Counted from the stretch's first letter, positions 18,672 to 27,520 are shown. The stretch is DNA of 64,000 nucleotides from Streptomyces cynarae (GCF_025642135.1 NZ_CP106793.1:3455001-3519000); one strand, 5' to 3'. Notes: generated by a model from the sequence alone, not told the origin. Program-made: numbers and translations.

Positions 18672-19193
18672 GTGGGTCAGCAGCCCGTTCCGGCGTCGAA
18701 GAAGCCGCTGAGCAGGGGAAAGAAGATCGCTATCGGCATCGGGGTGCTGATCGCAGCTCCGCCGTTCATCGCCGGCATGGTCTCTGGAGTCAAGGACGCC
18801 GCCACGCACAACACCCCGGTGGCAGCCGCGACGCCTGCAGCGAGCCACAGCAGTCCGGCAGCGAAGCCACCGGCGAAGACCAAGCGGACCCCGGCCACTC
18901 ACGCGTCGGGACCTACGCCGGCGCAGAAGCTGGCCGACCTCGACGGGAACGGTCGGCCCGCCACCGAGTACCAGCAGGTTCTCGACGCACTGGCGCCGCG
19001 CTGTACGGAGGACCGCCCCCGCCTGGCGGCCGTCGTCCACGCCACGCTGAAAGACCTGAAGAAGAAGGGCGTCAACGACGAGGACGGGTTCAGCGTCCTG
19101 CAGCACCTGGAGCACTCGGTGCCCGCCGGGAACCCGCGGGTCAACTGCGCGTCGGTGGCGGCGGCTTACGCCACCCTGCGCGAAGGGAACTAG
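18672..19193 (+). CDS. Hypothetical membrane-anchored protein (173 aa)
   Basis: GTG 18672 is preceded by GGGGGGAT and starts MGQQPVPASKKPLSRGKK. A single membrane segment (about residues 19-37, IAIGIGVLIAAPPFIAGMV) is followed by an Ala/Pro/Thr-rich linker (about 45-90). The compact C-terminal domain holds TEYQQVLDALAPRCTEDRPRL and GFSVLQHLEHSVPAGNPRVNCASVAAAYATLREG. Two Cys residues could form a disulphide outside the cell. I do not recognise the family. It lies between tRNA-Cys and a SUKH-type gene, bracketed by two related terminators, which suggests an accessory cargo gene. Confidence 0.7.
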   Translation: MGQQPVPASKKPLSRGKKIAIGIGVLIAAPPFIAGMVSGVKDAATHNTPVAAATPAASHSSPAAKPPAKTKRTPATHASGPTPAQKLADLDGNGRPATEYQQVLDALAPRCTEDRPRLAAVVHATLKDLKKKGVNDEDGFSVLQHLEHSVPAGNPRVNCASVAAAYATLREGN

Positions 19194-19219
19194 AGCAACC
19201 GGATCTCCCGCATGGCCAC

Positions 19220-19261
19220 AACAGCAGGGCGGCACCCTTCCGGGGGTGCCGCCCTGCTGTT
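19220..19261. terminator. Strong terminator between convergent genes
   Basis: An 18-bp perfect stem (AACAGCAGGGCGGCACCC and its complement) has a 6-nt loop. It lies between the 173-aa gene on + and the SUKH-type gene on -. Confidence 0.88.
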
Positions 19262-19355
19262 CGTCCTGTTCAGTTCTCGTCTCACCTGACCGGTGCGAGC
19301 ACGCAGGCCGCCCCATCCTCGTCATCGCCCGGCCGGTCCGTCTCGGTCTTCCGGA

Positions 19356-20207
19356 TCAGACCGTCGACGTCGCTTCCGCCGCTCTCCTGTCGCGGTGGGC
19401 CAGCCACACCGTGAAGGCCAGCGTGGAGATGTCCGCGTCGAGCGGGCGCAGGGTCGCGTCCGGCTCACTCCAGCACAGGACCGCTCCGGTGGCCCCGTCG
19501 AGGAGCAGGCTCGTGTCCTCCAGCAGGCAGCCGAGGCGTATCACACGGTCCGCCCAGTCCCCAGGGGGGTCGTCCTCCGGGACGCCCTCGTCGTCCGCGT
19601 AGTACTCGGCCAGCGTCGGCAGCGGCAGGTCCGTGTCCAGTTCGAACCAGTAGCCGGTCTCCGGCAGGCCCACCTCGCGCAGGAAACGGCGGGTCGGTTC
19701 GTGCGTGAGTGTGCGGGGGAAGTCGACGTCCTCGAAGCGCACGATCGCGGCGGAGCCGAACTCCTCGTCCAGCAGCCGCGGCGGCAGGTCCAGGGCGAGG
19801 CCTGTGCCGGGGCGGGTGATCCGGGCCAGGGGACGGATCAGGGCGTGCGAGGCGAACCCGCCCGCAGGGGCGGTCAGTTCGTCCGTCACCGCCGCGAGCC
19901 GCAGCAGCGCCTCCAGGGAGGGCGCGAGCGGCGAGAGGTCCATCGGGCCAGGGCTGCGCGGGGAGACGTACGCCGTGGGCACCCGCCCCGTGGCGCCGCC
20001 CAGCAGGAGCGACTCCAGATCACGGTCGACGGTGCGCAGCGTCCCGATGACCATCTGGTCGCGCAGTTCCTCGGCGAGCCTCTCCGCGTCGTCGACCAGC
20101 TGGGCCGCCCTCCGCAGCACCGACTGTCCGCACGGTGTCCCCGACGCCTGTGCGTACGGATCCGTCCCAGTCGGCGTGATCACGCCACAGGCGTCAGTCG
20201 TGCCCAT
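19356..20207 (-). CDS. SUKH-4-like immunity protein (283 aa)
   Basis: ATG 20207 (MGTTDACGVITPTG) has a good GGGGGAAG ribosome site. An N-terminal helical part (LVDDAERLAEELRDQMVIGTLRTVDRDLE) precedes a SUKH-like C-terminus. That part has TRRFLREVGLPETGYWFELD, VIRLGCLLEDTSLLLDGATGAVLCW and a final RPLDADISTLAFTVWL, the order of motifs I associate with SUKH-4 (SMI1/KNR4 superfamily) proteins. Those proteins often protect against polymorphic nuclease or deaminase toxins, but no toxin gene is adjacent. The assignment is by motif memory without a profile search. It could instead be another SMI1/KNR4 relative. Confidence 0.65.
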   Translation of the reverse strand: MGTTDACGVITPTGTDPYAQASGTPCGQSVLRRAAQLVDDAERLAEELRDQMVIGTLRTVDRDLESLLLGGATGRVPTAYVSPRSPGPMDLSPLAPSLEALLRLAAVTDELTAPAGGFASHALIRPLARITRPGTGLALDLPPRLLDEEFGSAAIVRFEDVDFPRTLTHEPTRRFLREVGLPETGYWFELDTDLPLPTLAEYYADDEGVPEDDPPGDWADRVIRLGCLLEDTSLLLDGATGAVLCWSEPDATLRPLDADISTLAFTVWLAHRDRRAAEATSTV

Positions 20208-20430
20208 CGTCTTCCCCCGGGTGTTTCGTGCCTGGCCCAGAGCGACCGCAGGGCAGGACACATCGTCCTGCCCGGCAGCTCTCCCCCAACGCCAAGAACC
20301 TTACGCGGCACCACTGACAACACCGCAGCAATAACCCGTCCGTGCGCGCCTCACCCGATCCGCGCCCGCTCCCGCCCGGCCGGGATCGCACGCCCCCACC
20401 GTCTCGTCCACGGTCAGGTCCGCGGCGAGC

Positions 20431-22737
20431 TCACTGCGTCGTCACCACCGCCGCCTGCGGCCGGATCGGCAGGCGGTTGACCGGGCGGCCCGTTGCCGCG
20501 CGGACCGCCGATGCGATCGCCGCCGGGGAGGTCACCACCGGTACCGCGCTGACCGCCTTCGCGCCGAAGGGGGCGACCACGTCCCGTTCCTCGACGAGTT
20601 TGACGATCTGGATGTCGGGGGCGTCCAGGGCCGTCGGCAGGGAGTAGCCCGTCAGGTCGGGGTGGCGGACCACGCCGCGGGCCGTGCGCAGGTTCTCCGT
20701 GAGCGCGATGCCCACGCCCTGCGTGACCCCGGCCTCGAGGCGCGCCGCCAGCTGCGCCGGGTTCAGCACCCGGCCCACGTCCTGGGCCAGCGCCAGCTCC
20801 ACGACCCGTACCGAGCCGATCTCGATGTCCACGTCCACCACGGCGCGGATCGCGCAGAACGCGATCCCCACGAAGGCGTCGCCCTGGCCCGTCTCGTTCA
20901 GCGGTTCGGTCGGGTGCGGCCGGCACTGCGCGGTGGCCCACAGTTCCTTGCCGTCCATCGCCTCCGTCACGGTGGTGGACAGGACCCCGTCGTACGACGT
21001 GATCTTGCCGTCCGTGATCTGGAGCAGCTCCGTGGACATGCCGAACTTGTGCGCCAGGGGCTGCAACAGCTGGGTGCGGACCATCTTCGCGGCCCGTTCG
21101 ACCGCGCCGCCCGACACCCAGGTGTGGCGGCCCCGGCAGCCCGCGCCCGCCGGCGGCTGGTCGGTGTCGACGGCGGCCACGTGCACCTCGTCGATGCCGA
21201 GGGTCTCCTGGACGATCTGCCGGGCGAGGGTCGCGAAGCCCTGGCCGGTCTCCACCGCCGCGCACAGCACCGTGGCCACGCCGTCCTGGACCTTCACCGT
21301 CGCCGTGGAGACCTCGTCGGCGCCCTCCGCACCGAGCATGTGGACCATGCCGAGGCCGTAGCCCACACCGCGCCGGACCGCGCCCGGTTCGCCCGCGCCC
21401 TCGGGGCCGCCGGGCAGCAGCCACTCCTCCTCGGGGGTGTCCTTGGGGAGCAGGGGCAGCGGGTGGTCGCGTACGGCCTCGAGCAGTTCGGCCACCGGCG
21501 CCGGGCACGTCACCGTCTGGCCGGTCGGCAGGACGTCGCCGGTCGCCATGACGTTGCGCATCCGCAGCTCCGCCGGATCGAGGCCGAGCTTCTTGGCGAG
21601 CTTGTCCATCTGCGCCTCGTACGCGGCGCACACCTGCATCGCGCCCTCGCCGCGCACATGGCCCGACGGCGGGTTGTTGGTGCGCACGGCCCAGCCCTCG
21701 ATGAAGGCGTTCGGGACGACGTACGGGCCGCAGGCGAAGGAGACCGCGGCGGCGAGCGCGTCCGAGGAGGTGTCCGCGTAGGCGCCCGCGTCCAGCAGGA
21801 TCTGCGCCTCGACCTTCACCAGCCTGCCCTCGGCGTCCGCGTGGTGACGGTAGCGCAGCAGTGTGGGGTGGCGGTGGACGTGGCCGAGGAAGGACTCCTC
21901 GCGGTTGGCGGTCAGTTTCACCGGGCAGCCGGTCTTCAGCGCCAGCAGCCCGAGCGGCAGCTGGAAGCCCTGGTCCTCGCGGTCCGCGGTGGCGCCGGGC
22001 ACGCCGGTGACGACGACCTTCACCCGGTCCGGTTCCAGGCCGTAGACGGCGGCGGCCCGGTCCCGGTCGGTGTGCGGGTCGGTGGAGGCGAGGTACAGCT
22101 CGACGCCGCCGTCGGGCCGGGGCACGGCGAGGCCGGCCTCCGCGCCGATGGGGGCGGGGTCCTGGCGGCCGATGCGGTACAGGCCCTCGACGACGACCTC
22201 GCCGACCGCGTCGGGGTCGCCGTGGCGCAGCGGGATGTGACGGATCAGGTTGCCGTCGGGGTGCAGCGGCTCGGCCTCGAACGCCTGCTCGGGGTCGGTG
22301 ACCGGGTCGAGCACCTCGTACTCGACGATGACGGCCGCGGCGGCCATGCGCGCGGTGTCGGGGTGGTCGGCGGCGACGGCCGCGATGGGCTCCCCGTGGT
22401 GGCGTACGACGTCGGAGGCGAAGACGGGGCGGTCGGCCGTACCGCGTCCGTGCAGCGCGCCCACGGGCACGTCCTCATGGGTGAGGACGGCCCGCACGCC
22501 GGGCATCTCGCGCGCGTGGCCGGTGTCGATGGACAGGATGCGCGCGTGCGGGTGCGGCGAGCGCAGGACGGCCGCCCACAGCAGGCCCTCGGCCCACAGG
22601 TCGGCCGCGTACGGGAAGGTGCCCTCGGTCTTGGCGCGGGCGTCGGCGGACGGCAGCGAGGCTCCGATGCCGTGCGGCAGCGGTTCGGGGGCGGGTGCGG
22701 CCGCCGCGGTGGTCGCGGTGGCGGCTTCGTTGCTCAC
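20431..22737 (-). CDS. Molybdenum hydroxylase large subunit, xanthine dehydrogenase family (768 aa)
   Basis: Molybdopterin-binding subunit of a XDH/aldehyde-oxidase-type enzyme. It begins MSNEAATATTAAAAPAP, then ALPHGIGASLPSADARAKTEGTFPYAADL. It has the Ald_Xan_dh_C and Ald_Xan_dh_C2 domains: VLRSPHPHARI, HHGEPIAAVAADHPDTARMAA, NREESFLGHVHRHPTLLRYRHHADAEG, and GHVRGEGAMQ (conserved Arg). At the C-terminus the active-site motif, usually KGVGEPP, reads KAVSAVP (about residues 727-733), so the Glu general base is Ala. Start GTG 22737 overlaps the stop of the [2Fe-2S] gene (GTGA) with GGAGG upstream. It is last in a three-gene operon. The substrate is unknown, and catalysis may be altered or absent. 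Confidence 0.88.
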   Translation of the reverse strand: MSNEAATATTAAAAPAPEPLPHGIGASLPSADARAKTEGTFPYAADLWAEGLLWAAVLRSPHPHARILSIDTGHAREMPGVRAVLTHEDVPVGALHGRGTADRPVFASDVVRHHGEPIAAVAADHPDTARMAAAAVIVEYEVLDPVTDPEQAFEAEPLHPDGNLIRHIPLRHGDPDAVGEVVVEGLYRIGRQDPAPIGAEAGLAVPRPDGGVELYLASTDPHTDRDRAAAVYGLEPDRVKVVVTGVPGATADREDQGFQLPLGLLALKTGCPVKLTANREESFLGHVHRHPTLLRYRHHADAEGRLVKVEAQILLDAGAYADTSSDALAAAVSFACGPYVVPNAFIEGWAVRTNNPPSGHVRGEGAMQVCAAYEAQMDKLAKKLGLDPAELRMRNVMATGDVLPTGQTVTCPAPVAELLEAVRDHPLPLLPKDTPEEEWLLPGGPEGAGEPGAVRRGVGYGLGMVHMLGAEGADEVSTATVKVQDGVATVLCAAVETGQGFATLARQIVQETLGIDEVHVAAVDTDQPPAGAGCRGRHTWVSGGAVERAAKMVRTQLLQPLAHKFGMSTELLQITDGKITSYDGVLSTTVTEAMDGKELWATAQCRPHPTEPLNETGQGDAFVGIAFCAIRAVVDVDIEIGSVRVVELALAQDVGRVLNPAQLAARLEAGVTQGVGIALTENLRTARGVVRHPDLTGYSLPTALDAPDIQIVKLVEERDVVAPFGAKAVSAVPVVTSPAAIASAVRAATGRPVNRLPIRPQAAVVTTQ

Positions 22738-24239
22738 GCCTGGCCTCCGTCCTGGCCGTACGGGTGGTCGTTCGGGGTCACGTTGCCGAACGCGTCGAGG
22801 TGGACGCCGCCCTCTCCGGGGCCCGCCTGGTGCGGGATGCGCGGTTCGTCGCCGTCCGCTGCCGGATCGGCCTCGGCGCGGTGCGCCTCCCGCTCGGCGA
22901 CGACCTCCTGGACGGCCTGAAGGACGCCACGGTAGCCGGAGCAGCGGCACAGGTTGCCGCACAGCGCCTGGCGGGCCTCGAGGTCGGTCGGCGCCGGGTT
23001 GCCCTCCAGCAGGTCGTGCACGGTCATCGCCATGCCGGGCACGCAGAAGCCGCACTGCACGGCGCCGCACCGGGCGAGCGCCCGCTGCACGTCGGAGGGC
23101 TGTCCGTCGACGGCGAGTCCCTCGACGGTACGGACCTCACTGCCCGCGGCGGTGACGGCGGGCACCAGGCAGGAGGCGACGAGCCGTCCGTCGACCTGCA
23201 CGTTGCACGCGCCGCACTCGCCCTGCGAGCAGCCGTCCTTGGCGCCGGCGAGGCCGAGCCGCTCGCGCAGCACGTACAGCAGCGACTCGCCGATCCAGGC
23301 GTCGGTGACGGGCCGGTCGGCGCCGTTCACCCGCAGGACGTACGAGGCCAGGGGGTGCTCGTCGTGCGGGGCTGCGGGCTCGGCGGCCCGATCTTGGGGC
23401 GGGGCCTGGGCGTCGGCGGCCCCGGGGGCCGGGTCGGGCGCGGGGTGCCGGGCGCCTTCGGGAGCGGCTGCCTCCTCGGCGCCCGAGGTGCCGTCGGAAG
23501 TGCCGTCGGAGGCGTCAGAGGCGCCGTCGGAGGCATCGGCGGCCTCGGACCGCTCCTGGGCTGCCTCTGGCGCCTCGGCAGCACCATCGGCCCTGAAGTC
23601 CTCGTAGGCCTCGTATGCCTCGTATGCCTCGTACGACCCGTCGGACAGCTCCCCAGGGGCCTCCTCGGGCGTCTGCGCGGCGGTCTCCTGCCCGTGCCAC
23701 GACGGTACGGCCGCTTCCGTCGCCCAGGGGGCGGGCGCGCCGCCCGGCAGGGTCGCGGGCGGGGTGCCGCCCCACTGCTCGACGAGCGAGGACGTGGTGA
23801 ACTCCCCCGACTCGTCCGGCAGATCACCGCCCGCCACCGGGATCGACCACTGCCCGGTGACGTCGTGCCCGGGCGCGGGCTCCCGCGCGGCCTGGGCCTC
23901 CTCGAAGTTCCACTGCCCGGTCGCGCCGGGGTTGTACGTGAACCGGTCCCCCGTGCCGTCCTGCGTCGCGCCCGGCCAGTGGGCGCCCTCGGCGGGCGCG
24001 CCCCAGTTCCCGCCGTGCTCCTCGGCGCCCGTGCCCTCCTGCGGGGTGAAGGTCGGCGGAACATAGCCGTGGCCCGGCGCGGCCAGCGGGCTGTCGGAGG
24101 CGAGGAGGGCGTCGATCCCACCCTCCGGGAGCTGGACGAAGGCGGTGGCGCCGTCGTCGTAGTCCCCTTGCGGCAGCCGCTCCCAGGAGCCGTTGGTGCC
24201 CTGCCGGCGGGCTTCCTCCGGGTGCTGGTCGTCCGTCAC
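22734..24239 (-). CDS. [2Fe-2S] subunit of molybdenum hydroxylase with long low-complexity N-terminus (501 aa)
   Basis: Residues about 298-460 are the standard XDH small subunit. First cluster ligands are Cys337, Cys342, Cys345 and Cys357 (DGCSQGECGACNV ... ASC). The second cluster has Cys396, Cys399, Cys431 and Cys433 (QCGFCVPG ... CGNLCRCSGYRG). Normal family length is about 160-180 aa. Here about 297 extra N-terminal residues are acidic, Gly/Pro/Ala/Ser-rich and probably disordered, with EAYEAYEAYE and two TGQW segments (ATGQWNFEE, VTGQWSIPV). GTG 24239 has GGGAGGG upstream and the reading frame stays GC3-coding throughout, so the extension is likely real. Start and stop overlap the neighbouring subunit genes by 4 bp. 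Confidence 0.9.
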   Translation of the reverse strand: MTDDQHPEEARRQGTNGSWERLPQGDYDDGATAFVQLPEGGIDALLASDSPLAAPGHGYVPPTFTPQEGTGAEEHGGNWGAPAEGAHWPGATQDGTGDRFTYNPGATGQWNFEEAQAAREPAPGHDVTGQWSIPVAGGDLPDESGEFTTSSLVEQWGGTPPATLPGGAPAPWATEAAVPSWHGQETAAQTPEEAPGELSDGSYEAYEAYEAYEDFRADGAAEAPEAAQERSEAADASDGASDASDGTSDGTSGAEEAAAPEGARHPAPDPAPGAADAQAPPQDRAAEPAAPHDEHPLASYVLRVNGADRPVTDAWIGESLLYVLRERLGLAGAKDGCSQGECGACNVQVDGRLVASCLVPAVTAAGSEVRTVEGLAVDGQPSDVQRALARCGAVQCGFCVPGMAMTVHDLLEGNPAPTDLEARQALCGNLCRCSGYRGVLQAVQEVVAEREAHRAEADPAADGDEPRIPHQAGPGEGGVHLDAFGNVTPNDHPYGQDGGQA

Positions 24240-25129
24240 GACAGTGCCCTCCCCAGTGCTCGTCGGGCCAGCGCGGCGACGGTGCGCCGCAGGTGCAGTA
24301 CGGCGGGCGGAAGCTGCTGCACGGTGCCGTCCTCCGCGGGCGCCGGATCGGGGATGCAGGCCGCGGCGACGTACTCCCCGAAGGCGTTCAGGGCCTCCGG
24401 GACGATCGCGCGGTTGTTGTCCCAGTCGATGAGTTGTGCGACCCACTGCTCGGCCTCCAGCGGGCGCAGCGGCATCGGCGCTATGGCACCGACGGCGCAG
24501 CGCACCCCGCGCCGGGCCGGGTCCAGCACCAGTGCCACCGACGCCATCGCCCGCCCGGGCCCGGTGCGGCCGGTCGCCTTCAGGAAGACCTGGGGGGCGT
24601 GCAGCAGCGGCACGCGCACGTAGCCGATGAGTTCACCGGCGCGCAGCATCTCCACGCCCGCCAGCAGGTGCGACACCGGGATCTCCCGGCGTGCCCCGCC
24701 CGGGCCGGCGATGATCAGCGTGGCCTCCAGGGCGGCGAGCACCGGAAGCGCGTCCCCGGTGGGGGCCGCCGACGCGATGTTGCCGCCGAGGGTGCCGGCG
24801 TTGCGGATGTGCGGCGGGCCTGCCGCGCGCGCCGCCGCCGCGAGGGCGGGGATGAGCGCCGCGAAGTCGGGGCGACCCATGCGCGCGTGGGTGAGGCCGG
24901 CGCCGAGCAGCGCGTGGCCGTCCAGGTACTGCCAGCCGCGGATCTCGCTGATGCGGCCGAGGCCGACGAGTGCGGCGGGCCGCAGCTGTCCCGAGTTCAC
25001 GGCGGCCATGAGGTCGGTACCGCCCGCCACGGGGACGGCGGCCGGATGGGCGGCGAGGGCCGCCACGGCCTCGTCCAGCGAGGCGGGCAGCGTCACGGCC
25101 TGCGCCGCCTGCGGTGCCTGCGTGGTCAA
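24236..25129 (-). CDS. FAD-binding subunit of molybdenum hydroxylase (297 aa)
   Basis: CO_deh_flav_N / FAD_binding_5 domain protein. Signatures: VPVAGGTDLMAAVNSGQLRPAALVGLGRI (FAD loop), IRNAGTLGGNIASAAPTGDALPVLAALEA (second FAD loop) and a C-terminal CO_deh_flav_C-type part (KATGRTGPGRAMASVALVLDP). TTG 25129 is chosen. AAGGGG lies 9 nt before it, and upstream codons back to ATG 25219 read as a poor-quality extension (MCQSCHVRPVSTYRTATQ). First gene of the operon, with its stop overlapping the next start (GTGA). It carries electrons from the Fe-S subunit to NAD+ or another acceptor. Confidence 0.87.
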   Translation of the reverse strand: MTTQAPQAAQAVTLPASLDEAVAALAAHPAAVPVAGGTDLMAAVNSGQLRPAALVGLGRISEIRGWQYLDGHALLGAGLTHARMGRPDFAALIPALAAAARAAGPPHIRNAGTLGGNIASAAPTGDALPVLAALEATLIIAGPGGARREIPVSHLLAGVEMLRAGELIGYVRVPLLHAPQVFLKATGRTGPGRAMASVALVLDPARRGVRCAVGAIAPMPLRPLEAEQWVAQLIDWDNNRAIVPEALNAFGEYVAAACIPDPAPAEDGTVQQLPPAVLHLRRTVAALARRALGRALS

Positions 25130-25408
25130 AACCGGCTGCCCCTTCCCGCTGCCCCGTGGTCCCACCTGTGTTGCCGTACGGTACGTGCTGACAGGGCGGA
25201 CGTGGCAACTCTGGCACATCTTTCACGGCCTCCGACGCGGGGGTCCGCTAGGAGGCATTCGCCCCTCTGACCAGGGAGATGGACCGTTTTGCCACGACAT
25301 CCCCGATGGGGGTGCATTGCGGCTCTTCGGCGCTCCTTGCACTGCTTTTCCCATGCGGGGGTACGTTTCCAGCCGACCCGGCGCCTCGCCTGCCCTCCGT
25401 CCGCCACC

Positions 25409-27082
25409 TCACACGTTCGGGGGCGCACCCTCGATCGGGCGTCCGAGCACCCCGGGTCGCCGCTGCCACGGCAGCGGGCCCGTGGGCGGCCGGTAGGCGA
25501 CCCCCAGTGCGTCCAGACGGCGGTAGTGGGCGACCATGCGCCGCTCGAAGTCCGAGAAGTCGCGCTCGGCCGGGGCGGGAAGGGCACTCCAGGCGACCTC
25601 GGCGAACGCCGCGAGCCGGGGAAACACCTGGTAGTCGACGCGTCCCTGATCCTCCGTCACCTCGGTCCAGGCGTTGGCCTGGGTGCCCAGAACGTGCCGC
25701 GCCTCCTCCGGCGTCAGCTGCGGTGGGACCGGCTCGAATCGGTAGACGTCCTCCAGGGTGCGGACGTACCCGATGGGCACCGGCTCGTCTGCGCCGCCGT
25801 CCTGACGGTGGTCCAGGTACACCTGCTGCTCCGGGCACATGACGACGTCGTGGCCGGCGCGCGCCGCCGTGATCCCGCCGGCGTACCCGCGCCATGACGA
25901 GACGGTCGCACCGTCCGCGAGGCCGCCCTCGAGGATCTCGTCCCAGCCGACGAGCCGGCGTCCGCGTGCGGTGAGCCAGGTGTCGAAGTGGCGCACGAAC
26001 CACGCCTGGAGCTCGTCCTCGTCCGCGAGTCCCAGCTCCTTGATGCGCGCCTGCGCGGCCGGCGAGCGCCGCCACTGGTCCTTGGGGCACTCGTCGCCGC
26101 CGATGTGGACGAAGGGTGACGGGAAGAGTTCCAGGACCTCCTCGAACACCCCCTCGTAGAACCGCAGGGTGGTGTCGGTGGGGGCGAGTACGTTGGGGTT
26201 GACGCCCCAGTCGTCCCAGACCGTGAGGGAGGTCGTGTCGATGACGTCGGAGTTGCCCAGTTCCGGGTACGCGGCGATGGCCGCCTGGCTGTGCCCGGGG
26301 ACGTCGATCTCGGGGACGACGGTGATATGCCGCTCGGCCGCGTACGCGACGATCTCGCGGATGTCGTCCTGCGTGTAGAAACCGCCGTGCGGCTTCTCCT
26401 CCCACAGCGGCGAGGCCCGGTGGCCGAATCTGGTGCGCGCCCGCCAGGCACCGACCTCGGTGAGCCTCGGGTAGCGCTTGATCTCCAGCCGCCAGCCCTG
26501 GTCGTCGGTGAGGTGGAGGTGGAGGACGTTGAGCTTGTGGGCGGCCATCAGGTCCAGGTAGCGCAGGACGCCGTCCTTGGGCATGAAGTGCCGGGCCACG
26601 TCGAGCAGGAGGCCGCGCCAGCGGAAGCGGGGGGCGTCCTGGATCGTCACCGCGGGCACCTCCCACTGACGTTTCCCGGTCACCGGGGCACGGCGGAAGG
26701 CCTCCGGCCCGAGCAGCTGGCGGAAGGTCTGGGCGCCCCGGAACAGGCCGGCCTCGCTCGCGCCGTCGATGACGACGTCGTGGCCGTCGGCGGTGAAGCG
26801 GTACGCCTCAGGGCTGCCCAGCTCCTCCTCGAGCCCGGGGACGATGCGCAGCAGGACCCGGTTGCCGTGGTCGTCGGCCGACGGCAGCGGAAGCCCGGTC
26901 GCGGCGCCGACGGCCGCCCGCAGCCACCGAGCGACGCGCTCGGCGCCGGGGCCCGTCGTCTCGATCCGGGTGTCCTCGTCGACGACGCATCCCCCGCCGC
27001 CGATCGAGGGGGACACGCGGGTGGGGGCGGGGACCAGGTGCACGTCGAGCCCCGGGGGGAGGGAGTACGCAAGCTCAGGCAT
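25409..27082 (-). CDS. Beta-N-acetylhexosaminidase, GH20 (557 aa)
   Basis: The GH20 catalytic barrel is intact: LLLDVARHFMPKDGVLRYLDLMAAHKLNVLHLHLTDDQGWRLEI (residues about 158-201), VPEIDVPGHSQAAIAAYPELG, and HIGGDECPKDQW with Asp330-Glu331 as the catalytic pair for substrate-assisted cleavage. The N-terminal ~150 residues are the GH20b domain. No signal peptide is visible, so it probably acts in the cytoplasm on imported N-acetylglucosamine oligosaccharides from chitin or muropeptides. ATG 27082 (MPELAYSLPPGLDVHLVP) is the start. The molybdenum hydroxylase operon lies downstream on the same strand after a 280-bp gap, probably with its own promoter. Confidence 0.95.
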   Translation of the reverse strand: MPELAYSLPPGLDVHLVPAPTRVSPSIGGGGCVVDEDTRIETTGPGAERVARWLRAAVGAATGLPLPSADDHGNRVLLRIVPGLEEELGSPEAYRFTADGHDVVIDGASEAGLFRGAQTFRQLLGPEAFRRAPVTGKRQWEVPAVTIQDAPRFRWRGLLLDVARHFMPKDGVLRYLDLMAAHKLNVLHLHLTDDQGWRLEIKRYPRLTEVGAWRARTRFGHRASPLWEEKPHGGFYTQDDIREIVAYAAERHITVVPEIDVPGHSQAAIAAYPELGNSDVIDTTSLTVWDDWGVNPNVLAPTDTTLRFYEGVFEEVLELFPSPFVHIGGDECPKDQWRRSPAAQARIKELGLADEDELQAWFVRHFDTWLTARGRRLVGWDEILEGGLADGATVSSWRGYAGGITAARAGHDVVMCPEQQVYLDHRQDGGADEPVPIGYVRTLEDVYRFEPVPPQLTPEEARHVLGTQANAWTEVTEDQGRVDYQVFPRLAAFAEVAWSALPAPAERDFSDFERRMVAHYRRLDALGVAYRPPTGPLPWQRRPGVLGRPIEGAPPNV

Positions 27083-27238
27083 GCCGCCAGTCTTCACCGC
27101 CCGGCCCGGCCCCGAGGGTGGATTCACCGCACTTCGGAGACGCACTCCCGATCCACCGGCAGCAGGCACACAGGCTCCCGGGACGCTCCGGACACGCGTC
27201 CCGGGAACCCGGCGGTCGTCACGCAGCCGAGCGGGCGG

Positions 27239-27520
27239 CTACTTGTCGCCGCCCTTGCCTTCGTCGCCGCCGCTGCCCATGGAGTCGTAGATCTCCTTGC
27301 ACATGGGGCAGACGGGGTACTTCTTCGGGTCGCGTCCCGGGACCCACACCTTGCCGCACAGCGCCACGACGGGAGTGCCGTCCAGGGCGCTCGCCATGAT
27401 CTTGTCCTTCTGGACGTAGTGGGCGAAGCGCTCGTGGTCGCCGTCGCCGTGCGACACCTGCGGCGTCGGCTCTACGAGGGTCCCCGTACCGGTGCCGCGC
27501 TCGGGCTCAAGAGTGCTCAT
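27239..27520 (-). CDS. DUF3039 domain protein (93 aa)
   Basis: A small soluble protein matching the actinobacterial DUF3039 family. Features are HERFAHYVQKDKIMASALDGTPVVALCGKVWVPGRDPKKYPVCPMCKEIYD, with CxxC (CPMC) plus an upstream Cys that could bind zinc. The C-terminus is Gly/Lys-rich. ATG 27520 is the start. It is 29 bp downstream of the YqgE-type gene on the same strand, so the two are probably cotranscribed, as commonly seen beside murA in actinobacteria. Function unknown. Confidence 0.88.
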   Translation of the reverse strand: MSTLEPERGTGTGTLVEPTPQVSHGDGDHERFAHYVQKDKIMASALDGTPVVALCGKVWVPGRDPKKYPVCPMCKEIYDSMGSGGDEGKGGDK

